From NCBI RefSeq assembly GCF_901933205.1, contig NC_044581.1, positions 15,961,501 through 16,025,500 of the forward strand: a DNA stretch of 64,000 bases, in the 5' to 3' direction. Within the stretch, counting starts at the first letter, position 1; each line of letters begins with the position of its first letter. The notes under the pieces are model-generated. The model saw only the letters and a program-made list of their open reading frames with translations. It was not told the origin of the DNA and did no database searches. The translations under genes were made by a program, and so were the position numbers. The stretch is from Camarhynchus parvulus. Taxonomy: Eukaryota > Chordata > Aves > Passeriformes > Thraupidae. Below are positions 41,173-52,798 of this stretch, one piece after another.

Positions 41173-42428
41173 AGCCTCCTCTATAAAGGAATAAAAATTT
41201 TACAATGAAACAGCTTTTGGTGGTTTCCCTGGTGGAACTGATTCCTCATCCCCTATGAACATTTCCACATTCATAACATCTCTTAAGGATTTTTTTGTTT
41301 TGTTTTTTTTTTCATTTGCTTGGAGTCATGGTGGTTGCTTTGGTTTTGTTCTGTTTTTTGTTTTCTCCCTGCTGAATGCCCCAGTGGCCTGCAATAAAGC
41401 AGGTTCCTACCACTGTCCTTTCTCCATCACAGCTCCATCCTCTTCTGCTCACAGCTAATATCCATCAAACCAAACAACTACACCACTCCCCTGGCTGCTG
41501 CTGCCAAGAGACAATCTGTCAAAGCAGCATTCTCAGAATTACCTGCTGTAGGTTTATTAAAGATCTTTTCAATGCAAAGGGAAAATGGAAGGATCTGAGT
41601 AACAAATCAGGGTACTGGCACATTCTACAGGGTGCCACTTCTGCCTTGCAATCAGGACTTCTCACTGAGCTGATATTAAACACCTCTGTGCCAGGAAAGA
41701 AGCACAAACTAATATCACCTTGTTTAATCTAACCTTGTTACACCCATGTTTTTTTATCTCTTGTATCCAGCCTGATTCCTCCTGCAATACCAGCCTGCAC
41801 TGCTAACAGCCCAGAGAGAAGTTCTGCCACCTCCACCAACACCAGTATCAACAGTTAGACAAACTGAAAAAAACAAAGTGTTTGAAAGCACATAAACAGA
41901 AACACACACACGATGACTTCAAAAGGCAACAGGATGATTTTAATCTGAATGCAAACAAACAAAATCTAAGGATCTGAAATTAAAGCAGACATCATGTGCT
42001 CTGATATCAATCCCTGGCAGAGGATAAAAACCCAGGCAGATAAAAGCACACCAGAGAACTCCAAAACCTGGATACCTTACAAATTCACTGAAAATATCTT
42101 ATTTGGTGCATTGCAGTGAGCAAGTACATATGCAAATGAAGGCAAAGGACATCCTTCTGTTAAGACCTTTAAGTTTCTTTCAATTAATTTCCTTTGCTCA
42201 CAACAGATATCCAAATAGGGACAGGGATTGAAAAATTTCATGTTGCTTCTCAAGACATAGGGAAATGCTTGCTATCCTGTCCCTAGTGGACAGATGGAAT
42301 AACTGGAATAAACTGCAGCTCCCAAAGTCACAAATGTGGTATCTTCCCATAAATACAATCAGCCTGGTGCCTTTCATAGTATTTTGCCAGATACCATACA
42401 GACCTGACTCAGGAAAACACAAGATTAC

Positions 42429-42571
42429 CTTTTTACTTCTTGAACATAGTCTGCGTTCCTGTCAAACAGGTGAGTTACCGAGCTTTTGATTGCTTCATGT
42501 TTGAAAGATGAAGCTGTTCCAAAGACAGTAACATTGGGAATGGTTGAACAGAGCTGAGCAACAGCTTGACC
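42429..42571 (-). CDS. VAT1L: VAT1L coding exon 4 (residues 193-239 and two bases of codon 240)
   Basis: The exon follows a TTTGCAG acceptor and starts GQAVAQLC, completing the glycine-rich loop and first helix of the Rossmann fold. It continues with IPNVTVFGTAS, the second strand and turn expected to approach the cofactor's adenosine ribose. The exon closes with KHEAIKSSVTHLFDRNADYVQEVK. It is 143 bases (47 codons plus AG), and the two trailing bases join the A at the start of exon 5 to give Arg240. The donor is GTAATC. No open frame of this exon is long enough to stand out on its own; I found it by homology and confirmed it by splice phase. The frame is intact. Confidence 0.96.
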
Positions 42572-45500
42572 CTGCAAACACATTATTATGTTAGTTCACT
42601 GGCACAGAAATTGGTTGACAGAGTTTGCAGCTGCCCACTCACTCCTGACACAGCAAAACCCGAGACCAAGCATGTGCAAGCACTTCCCCAGCTAGTTTAT
42701 TTCCACTGAAATGCAGTTCAGCCACAGGAAAGAAGACACCTAAATCACAAGGATATTCTGAAGACAAAGCAGTCCTAATACAGTAGGATCACATCTCCTT
42801 ATGGTCTCAGTGGGAGACAGCAAGTTGCTGTTACAAGTGCTGCATAATAAAGAAAATCTGCTTTAGTTCTTATTGATAACAACAGCTAATACTGGTTATT
42901 CAAAATGCAGGAATAGCCCCCAGTCACACTAAGAGAGGTCTGCTTAGGCAGGGCCCCAAGCTCAAAACTGATCAACAGCAAAAGGGGTAAACAGCCTAGA
43001 GCATGTCCAGGAAAATCATTCTTCCTCCTGGTCTGGGCAGGAGCCCAGTGGGGTCCATCAGATGCTATGCCAGCCTTTAGGTAGCACTTGGGGCATTGAA
43101 GAATTTGTGCAATCAGATGTCTGTACTTTGAGTTTCCAGTTTTGGGCCCCCGAAGGCCTTTATTGAATTTTGACCTCTAATTTCACGAGGCTGAAAGAAG
43201 GGAAGCTTAACAGCTGAGCCATCTAGATTTCAAAAATCATCCTAAAATGTCATCTTACTATGACCCTAGGTTTTTTTTTTACTCTTAAATCACCAACAAA
43301 AGGAAACCAGATGTTTGGTAGCCACACCCTACCTCTTCTTGCAACCATATTATTCCACTGGAGCCAGCACAGTCACATGGATACATCCAGAAGTTTAAAA
43401 AAAGGCAGTGCCATTCTAAAAAACTGTGAGATGGCATTCAGCAGACTCATACTTACATCTACAGCCTAAAGATTGTCATTTGTAAACTGTATGCATGACT
43501 AGTAAAACCACCCAGGGACAAACACATTCCTGTTCCCTCCAACCAGAAACTCTGATTATTAGTTGTACATCCCAGTAATTAGCACTTGGGTTTTATTTAG
43601 AGCAGGACAATTAGCTAACCCTGCATACCCTGGAGGTCTTGGCATCCTCATGCATTCTGCTGAATGCAACTCCAAGCTGAGCATCACCAGAGAGGGCAAG
43701 GTTAATATTTATATATGGGGGCACCCAGGAATTTCAGAGTGGTTTCCTGCTGGGTTACTCAGTAAATGCCTGCTCAGCAAGGCACAGCTTAGGGGATCCT
43801 TTAGACAGGCAAACAGACACAGAAGAGAGAGCAAGAGAAGGGATCATTCTCATTCCTACTTTGCACATGAGGGGTGGAACACCACAGCAGATTGGACAGC
43901 TTGTCCAGCAGCTCAGAGAGGCTCACAGGTAATGATGCTTACTCCTGGCATGGTAAACCCTACCCCAAATCAAAAATGACCTCTTCTGTTTAAAATTATC
44001 CATCATTTTCCTGGGTTGGAATCCCTAATCTCTCAAAAATCATAGGAAAATCCAATCCTGAGGGACCTCATCTTGAAAGATGTAATGTTTTCAGGGAGAA
44101 GAAAATGTTTCACTATTTTCATGTTTCATTTCTCTATTACTTACCATCTCATTCTAAACCATTCCCAGATTTTAGCCTCCACAAATAATGAAATATAAAA
44201 TTAAAAGAAAAAAAGGGATTTTGTAGCTGTTCTTTTCTTAGTAATTTTCATAAGCAATCCTCTTTTCTCACTTTCTGTGTCTCGCAGAAACCCAACACCC
44301 ACAGCGATTTCGATAAATCAGTTATTTACAATGCATGGTAGTTGAATGAAATTCTGACATTATTGATCTATTCTCTAATTAGTTTTCTGCATTTTCAATC
44401 AAACTTGGGCAGAGAAGGGCTAATGAATATATCCTGAATCAAAACCACTGAATGTTTAAAAGGTCAAATATTCAAGAAGAAAGCATGTTGATTTTTATCC
44501 TGTAGAAGACGATTAACATTTAACAAACTGACAGTCAGATGAATAGGAGAAATGCACAAAAACACTGGGATGTGAATAACCTATTTTCCTCCTGACTCAA
44601 ACTCCATAGTACACCTCTTCCTCCCCACAGAGATAAGCTTATCTAAAATCCCAGATCAGCTGGGAATACCTCCCAGCTTTCTGTAGATATCTGAAGCCTA
44701 CAACTGACTCATATGACCAGTTCTTTTATAATTGGATGAAGTGTTTTGAAGCAATTCCACAAGACACTCTTCTGCAGTTTTCTGAAATCTTAATTTGAAG
44801 TTGACTCTTATTTATTTCTGTGCAAAGTATTTTTAGCCTCTCTATCAGGAAAAAAGGCTGAAATTGGACTGTTCACACTTTCCCCATCAAAACAGGAGAA
44901 CTGAACTCAACCTATGAACTCAAGCATTTCCCTAAGTTCTGTGGAATTCAGCTAAGCTCCAAAACAGCACTGTGGCTATGCAAGTCACTCTTAAGTCTCC
45001 TTTCTAATCCCTCAAATCATGCAGCTGCCTCTGGATTAATCACCACTGTTCAGCAGGTTACACATTTTAATTGCAAATACTGAGACCAGTGCTCAGAATA
45101 CCCATGATTTACAAATGAAGCACCCACAAAGGGTTTTGCTGCTGAAGCCCTGTCCTGTCACTTGGATCCTGACAACTGCCCTGTGGCAAACAGGGACACG
45201 AGGCTTTTCTGTCTCCTCCCTGCCCAGGCAAAACCACATCAACTCTGCTACCAGCCTCTCTGGCTTTGGGAGCAAGAACCACGTGAGCAGAAATAGTGCA
45301 TGAACTCCAAAACCTTCCAAGAGGGAGCTAAATTACACAAGCATGGGTTGAAAAATATTCTTCCCATATCGAATTTTTTCATATACAATGCCAATTTCTA
45401 CACAGAAGTACTGACCAGATTATTGCTTTCTGAACCTAGGAAAACTAGTAAGTTTTAATGGCAAGAAATAATTATCAGCTGGACAATTAATGTTACCTTT

Positions 45501-45639
45501 AATGGAATTTAGCAGTCTTTGAGAACAGAAAATAAATCAGGTGATTCACTGAAGGGATAGACATGGTTACACAATATTCCCTTAAAGTGGAATTAATTGC
45601 CTTCAATATACTCATATATTTTATATTCTACTTATCAGA

Positions 45640-45792
45640 ATTACAGAGTCATTCTGGATGGAAAAGACCTCTAAGACCATCAAGTCCAGCCACCAGCTCA
45701 GCACCATCACCATGTTTTATCACTAAGCCATCCTGAAGTGCCACATCCACACATTTTTTGAACACTTCCAGTGAGGCAGAACATCATGTGGT
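45640..45792 (-). mobile_element. CR1 LINE 3' fragment in VAT1L intron 3
   Basis: The plus strand shows antisense CR1 landmarks: cagagtcattctggatggaa, agacctctaagaccatcaag, tcactaagccatcctgaagt and gccacatccacaca, followed by aacacttccagtgaggc. The element is thus on the minus strand, in the same direction as VAT1L. It is old and diverged, and loses similarity near 45790. A short direct repeat (agaaattaat[a/g]gctt, at about 45803 and 45839) follows it. Confidence 0.8.
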
Positions 45793-48700
45793 GAAACCTT
45801 AGAGAAATTAATGGCTTGGATTGAATAGCTTAGATTAAAGAAATTAATAGCTTGTGGAATGAAGGATGTCTGCTAATGCTGGATGTGTCTCCCCAGCCTC
45901 ACAGTCTGCTTGATGGATTCCATTTCAAGGTATCCTGTGAATCCATAAAACCAGTATGTTGAACCTAATCTACACATATGATTATTAGAGAAATTAATAT
46001 AAATTTATAGTCTTACAGTAGTTTTAGATCCAGGAAAAAAAAATTCTTCACATTCCATTGCTTTAAAACCCAAGTCTAAGCCTGCAGGATTGGAAACTTC
46101 TCCTACCAAGATAATCACCTAAAAGAATGGAAAAGCAGTGTTCTAGGCAGTAACAATGAAATAGACTGTTTAGTGCATTTCAACAACTTCAAAGAAAAAA
46201 GTCATCGATATTTAAAAGTCAATATAGAAAGCATGAATAGAATGAAACTTACTAATCTAATTACCTTGTTAACACAAACTTAATGCTGGATGAAATATAA
46301 ATAAGGTGTGCAAGTGAGTGGCTTTCCAAAAGGGTCTGATGTCATGCCACCAGCCTGACTTGCCAGCTGCACACTGAATTACAGCAGGGATGGGGAAGAA
46401 TCCTTGCAAGAAAGCATCTTTTTGCTACTGTGAAAACTGAGGGCAGCCTGGAAGCAGGAGAGAATAAACCATGTAAAAGATACCACCCTGCAAAACTGCA
46501 TCAGTAAAGAATTACATTTCTATGATATATTTCTGCAGCCTAAAGGTGCTACAGCATTTTTAAAAAGATCATTCAGACTTAATCTTGCACAAGAGACTTG
46601 TCTGGAGCCAGATGGGAGAAGAATCCAAGTTCCAAAATGCTTTCATTCCACCTGAGCATAGCTGAAGGTGCTGTGAAGTACTCAAACCAGTAAGAGAACT
46701 GCAAGGGGAATCATCTACTGATCTTGTGGCATCAGGAAAACTCTTCTCTGGTGTCTGGTGAAGTCTGATACACAACATTTCATCTCCTGAAGGTGTCACT
46801 TCCCAATTACAGCAGGGGAAATTGGAAACCAAACACTGGGTGAACATTGCAGAGTGGACAAACTAAAATGTGATTATTGGACAAGCAAAAGGCAGCATCT
46901 GCTACACTCAGCACAGCACAGATGAGTTTTGGAGTGGAGGCAGGGGGAGAGTGACCCTGAGATAATGATCTCTCTCACCCTCAAAACATTTTCTGCAACA
47001 GTTAGCAGGGTGTGTTTTTCTTACCCCTTTGCAAAAATTGTGCAAAAACTCAGGGCTGAATCTCCATCTGGCACAAATCCCTTGCAGCTCAGGGGAGCCA
47101 CCCGGGCAAAACTCTGCCAGGGGAAACAAACTCCACCTGCCCAGGCAGAACAGCCAGGGGAGAGCTGAGCACTGCCTGTGACCTGGGACAGGACATGTCC
47201 TCTGGAGTGCAGGGCTGGGAGAGGCAAAAAGAAAGGCCCTTCAAAGGCTGCAGCTTGCTCTGCTTGGGGAAATTGCTTTGTGTGCATGGCTGGCTGGGCT
47301 TTTGTGTTTGATGAGCAGATTGTGCTCTGAGGCAGTGTCTGGAAATGGGCTGGGCTGTGGCACCAGCACTCTCTGGTGCTGCTAAGGGAGCACATTCTTG
47401 GCTTCAGAAGCCTTTACCAGCAGCTCAGCCTCCAGGGCCCTGCCTGGCTCCAACAGCTGGGCACTTGGAGCGGCCCAGACCTGGTGACACAGCGTGTGAG
47501 CTGATTTATCCCTTCCTTGGCTGCTGGAGATGAAACAAGAGGAAAGCTCTTCATCAAGTGCAGAGCAGCTCTGAACTGCTAATGTGAAAGCAGCAAGTGC
47601 AGCCCTGGTAACAGGTGAAGGTGTCAGCAAAGTGGGCTGGACTGATGCCCTGGCACAGTGGGCTGGCCAGGACCAGCACAGGAGAAGAGTCAATTCTAAT
47701 TCCTCACATTCAGGGAGTTCTGACTCAAACACAGGAGTGCTGTTTAATGTGCTCCTCCCTGCTAAGTGCAGACAGAGCAGCCTACCCATGCAATATTTAA
47801 AAGGATCAGGAATGCTGTGAGATTTGTTTTAACAGGATCTGGCTCTCCTACCATCTTGCTGCTGCTCAGAGCCCAGGAAACACATCCACATCTGCCTGGA
47901 GCAGGACCTGCCTGCAGGATGACCCAGGAAACAGACATCTAACCTTACAAAAACAGGGTATGAGCAAACAAACCTGCCTTCAGCCTGAAAAATACAGGCC
48001 AAGGAGAGACTTCATGCTGAGCTTGTTGTAGCTGTAAACATATGTATCCTACCAAAAAGATCTAAAAGAAGCGCCCCAAGAAGAAAGAGGAACTAATTTT
48101 AATTGATGGATAACATCATTAAATAAAAGATACATTAACTCTAAAATAACAAAGATGCATTTGCTGGCCATGAATAAAGTCTGGAAAGTTTTCTCACTGG
48201 CTAAGACAGAGTGGAGAGAATCTGAAGAGATAAACACTTGGGTGTTTTTTTCAGGAAGAAATTAGATCATTCTCTTCAAGAGTTCCTATATGCTGTGATA
48301 GCAGGTGACTAGATTCACTAAGAAATGCCAGCTCTTTGTCAGATAAAATATCACCACTTCAGTGACTCAGCTGGGAACACATCCTCAAATATTTGCAATT
48401 TATGCAGGGGAGACACAATAAAAAAGAGGGCTCCTGCCAAGCAGAAACAAATCCTGCCAGGATGGCCTAAATCTGTTGCCAAGTCAGATTTACCCTTCAA
48501 ATTCAAACATGAGAACTGCATCTGTAACTTACTCTGCTTGCACTTCCTTTGCTGCTGAGCCTGAAAGGGAAGGTCAGACATCAGCTTCAGGAGAAGCAGT
48601 CAATGCTCCTGCATGGAACGTGGCTTATTTTTAGCATCTGCAAGATCCAACTGCAAAAGAATTGGCTAATAATTCTGCCTTGAGTCTGAGGAGTTAAGTG

Positions 48701-49712
48701 ATGAGACTGGTGTTTAAAAAATCTTGGTAAATAACCAAAGCTTTGTGCTCTAAATGTTCAGAATAGGAAGTACATGAAGAACAAACAAACAAGCAAATGG
48801 ACATAATGGCTCTCACAAATATAAAGCCCTGGAGGAATTAATTTTCCAGGTAGATGTCACAGAAATAGGGACTGGATTTATTGAAGCTCGAGGAGAAAAA
48901 GCATAATGCTTTTTTTCAATTTTTTTTTTTTACTACAGCAGCCCTGTATTTATCCTAATTCAACAGTTTACATAAATAATTGTGAGCAAAACTTTATAAT
49001 CTCATACAAGCCTGTGCTGTGACTTGCACTGAACGCACTGACTTAGAGTCTTTATTTTAAAGAACTAATTGCCTCTTGGGCAGACCAGTCCAGCAGGGTG
49101 CACACTGCTGCTCAGGTTTTTTGGGGTATTTTCTTCAGTTGTCATTTTGCTTCACTTCAAAGAGATGTGGGAGTGTATTTGTGAAGGGAGCTGCTCTTCC
49201 ATTGTCTTACAGTCGTTTCAAACATTAACTGCAGTGTTATACAGTTAAGACAGAACAATAGATGTCCTACAGTAAGTCATATGTTCTTGCAAAGTCATTT
49301 TTTTGAGCATTAATGTCTATTTATGATGTTCAGTGTTAGCTGGCTTTCTCCCTGATTTAGCAACCAGTTCAGAAGGGCACTTGAACATTTCTGTAGCTTA
49401 AAGCATTTAAACTATTTGTAGGAGACAATTCTATTTTTTGTTAATTACTGAACTGCCCTGCTACTCAATTTAACAGTTTAATCAGAAGTTCTAAGCATTC
49501 TGCCAAGCAGAGGCCTGAAAGGGGAGCAAATGGCAACTTTGTTAGATCTGAGTCAGCAGCAGGAACTTGAAAAGTGTTCATCTCTGGTCAGAGCCCGAGG
49601 GAATCATGGAATGCCACTGTGAGCCTGCTCTGTGCTCTCTGAGGAGGCTCCTGAAACATCCTCAGCCTCCTTCCCTGCCCAGGGTGGGAGCTGAGAGTCA
49701 CCCTCTCTTCAC

Positions 49713-49792
49713 ATATCATATCATATCATATCATATCATATCATATCATATCATATCATATCATATCATATCATATCATATCATATCATATC
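49713..49792. repeat. (ATATC)16 pentanucleotide microsatellite
   Basis: There are sixteen uninterrupted ATATC units, followed by ccataata. The array is perfect, so it is likely to vary in length between individuals. Confidence 0.98.
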
Positions 49793-52582
49793 CCATAATA
49801 AATCAGCCTTCTGAGAACATAGAGTCAAATTCTCATCTCTCATCCCATCCTGGGGACCTCACAACACCACATGAGACCTTTTTAAAGACAGGTTATCTTG
49901 GTATGTTTCCTTTTTCTCTCCCTAATCTTCTGACGTCCCCTGGAACTTCTGGAATAAATCAACTGACTTATCTAAAGCATCCTGGCAGACATTAAACCTA
50001 CTAATCACACTCCAGGCAGAGATGAGAAGACAATTGCTATAGTTACCTCACTACCAGAAGTATCTATCAACAAAAGAAGGCCACATAAATAAACTGAGAT
50101 AATACACAAGAGTAAAGGTCCTAGAGAATTTTCCCTGTCTCCACTTATTGAAAAAGCTGCAGGATCCTCCTAAAGAGGACTGAGTGGCCAGAACAAAGAA
50201 CCTCACAAACATTTTCGAAGCAACAAGTTCTTTTTCATAAACCGCCTGAAGCAGCTAAAATAATGATCTTGCATAATGAGAAATGCACAATTAGAAACTT
50301 CTAGTCCCACAGGGAGCCTATTGTCTCATTAAAGTGTTCTGGAATTTCTCTGACATTTAGAAACCAACTGGACAGATTTGCTGGAAGTGGGGAAGGGCAT
50401 TCTATCTATTAAAGCAACAGCACAAAAATAACTCTTTTATAGCAGCTTCAGTGCCAGTTTTCTGTTCATTAACAAAGACCTTTGTGAGAATGATGTGCTC
50501 AATCTGAAGCTGTCAGATTTTTCAAAGGATTAACAGACAGATTATTAGAGTAACACAGACCCCTCTGAAATATTTATGTCTGCTTAGCAGAAAGAAAAAA
50601 AAATCCACACATCTTCAGAGTGATATTTTACCTGGAAAACCTATCAAGCAATGGGAAAATTTCCAATTCTTGCTCTCCATATTCTTCCCTCACCAGAAAC
50701 AAGGGGCTGATCACCCCTGGGACAGTGATCAGCATCCTGGCTTGCAGGCTGGCCAGCCCTGCCTCCCTCTTCCTTCCAGTCCCCCTGGATCCTGCACAGC
50801 TCCCCATCCCTCACTGCCAGCCTGGCTGCTCTTCCTGCGCGTCTGGCCTTTCCCTTGGAAACTCTGCTTTATTTAACTGCTTAGCAAGTGATTTCTCCTT
50901 GTTCTCCTGGCAGCCAAGCAGGACCCATCCTTCCTTTAGCTTCTCCCAGAGAAGGTTTGGAGCAGCCACAGCAGAGGACCAGCCAAAAGCTGCCCGTGGA
51001 AGAGCTGGGATGAGAGAGGAAGCCAGCAGCTCCTTCCAGGAACAGCCCAGCACAGAGTCTGGATACCAGGGCAGAAGGGATGTGAGAACTGACATTAACA
51101 GAGCATCACCAGCCCTTCAGGAAAAGGAGGAGGAAATAACAGAGGCGAGTGAGATCAGAAAGAGAAAGAAACATAGGAATCTGAAAAAGGAGAAGGGGTC
51201 CTACTTCTCTAGATACACAGGTACGTGCAGGGATTGCTTTGGGGCTAATTCTGTATGCTCGGCCCACACAGGGTCTGTACAGTGCCAGGTGGGCAAATGG
51301 CCTTAGAGCTACAGCTGAGACTTTGATTGCTGTAGAATATTCCCCTGAATGTGTGGCCTCATGTTGCTTTAGCAGCCTTGAATTCCACATGAGGGGATTG
51401 AACCCTACAGAACAATAGCCAGCCCCAGCCTCTGTGCCGGGCTGTGCTTTGTAATACGATTATAAATTCCATTCATTTACACCAGTATTCCAACAGGACA
51501 GACCCTTCACTGCCACTGGGATTATGGCTGGCTAAAAATACCTTGTACAGGGAACTCATGAATTTATTCCTTTGATTACAGCCTTCATTTATATGAGAAC
51601 CTGAAAGAAGGGCTAAGGGCACAGAATTAAGGCTGGCGTGTTTGGGGCTGCCCAGCAGACCTCAGTAGAAAACAGAACATTATTTTAGCATAAATAAGGC
51701 ATAACAAGAACACAGAACAGGTACTCCAGTTTCAAAGGCTGCTATCTGCTAATGGTCTCAGCTCATAAAATCTGTCTTATGAAAAAGGACTGCATAATTT
51801 CAAATGTAAACAAACTCCCCAGTCAATATCACAATGTTTTGCACAAAACTTTAATACCTTCAAAAGAAAGAGGTTTTTCCTATACTTCAAGGAACTGAGG
51901 GAACAAAATGCTGACTCTTTATTTCACTGTGTGGCCTGGTATTCCCACAAATTCATCCTTTGCCTGTGCCACACAATGCCTCCTCAGGAATGATCCAAAC
52001 TACAACACGCAGCAGCCACCACTGCCTACAATTTCAAATTTGTACCTTTTCCTCAGGGCTCACATGAGAACTTTTCACTGCTTTCAATCCCTCTACAAGA
52101 AGGGGAAAAGAAAATCTTCCACAATGAAAGCACCACACACACTCACACATTGTATGTGCAGGAGTGTTCTGAGAGGGACATTTACTATAAAGAGGATTAT
52201 GGTTACATACAAATACCTTTTGCAGGGAGCTTATTCTTTTCACTACACCCTTCTTTAACATAGAAGTACAACATGTGTCATTTCAGGAATGCAATATCTG
52301 AGACAATGCTTGATCCTTGATCTGCTGACAACCAATTAGGGGTTTTTCCATGAGATTTTTTTTCATCTGGTCTAGAGCCATAGCATTTTTATTTCACCAA
52401 AAGCTCCTGCCAACCATTCACATCAGCATTTTGATGGGAAAAAAGATGCAGTTCCTGCCAGTGCAATCCCTCACACACAGGAACATCACATCTAACTGCA
52501 GGTTCTGGCTCATTTCAGGAATGAAGATGCATCAGACTTTCAGTTACTCAGGGACAGGAAAGGAAGAGAAGTTCCAACTTAC

Positions 52583-52798
52583 CACCCCTCCTCCTGCTGA
52601 GTGAACCAGCACAGACATTCCTTCTCTCAGGTTAGCAACCTCAAAGAGCATCATGTAGGCAGTTACAAAGTTCATGGGAAATGCAGCAGCCTCAGAAAAA
52701 GTCATGTCCTCTGGGATCTTGTAGACAAATTCTACTGGGGTACACACGACTTCAGCCCAGGCATTGTAGTTCACAAAAGCCATGACTCTGTCTCCAAT
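52583..52798 (-). CDS. VAT1L: VAT1L coding exon 3 (residues 121-192)
   Basis: This exon has 216 bases, exactly 72 codons in phase 0 at both ends, with acceptor CTTGTAG and donor GTAAGT. It encodes IGDRVMAFVNYNAWAEVV, which finishes the GroES-like half. Next come the VEFVYKIPEDMTFSEAAAFP and FVTAYMMLFEVANLREGMSV segments that lead into the nucleotide-binding half. The last residues, HSAGGGV (186-192), are the start of the glycine-rich dinucleotide-binding turn. The turn is completed by the first Gly of exon 4, so intron 3 interrupts the motif. The exon is highly similar to the mammalian protein as I remember it, with only conservative changes such as PEDMTF for PDDMSF. Confidence 0.98.

Larger units (their letters stand above)
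40315..42428 (-). other. VAT1L intron 4
   Basis: This 2.1-kb intron consists of T-rich unique sequence (poly-T around 41287-41312). Its only unusual structure is the pair of adjacent perfect hairpins at 41104-41172. Confidence 0.85.
42572..52582 (-). other. VAT1L intron 3
   Basis: This 10-kb intron interrupts the glycine-rich nucleotide-binding motif. It contains the ATATC microsatellite at 49713, a CR1 fragment near 45.7 kb and a plus-strand open region around 50.6-51.3 kb. The remainder appears to be unique noncoding sequence with some GC-richer patches (about 47.0-47.8 kb) in which frames are open on both strands by composition. Confidence 0.8.
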
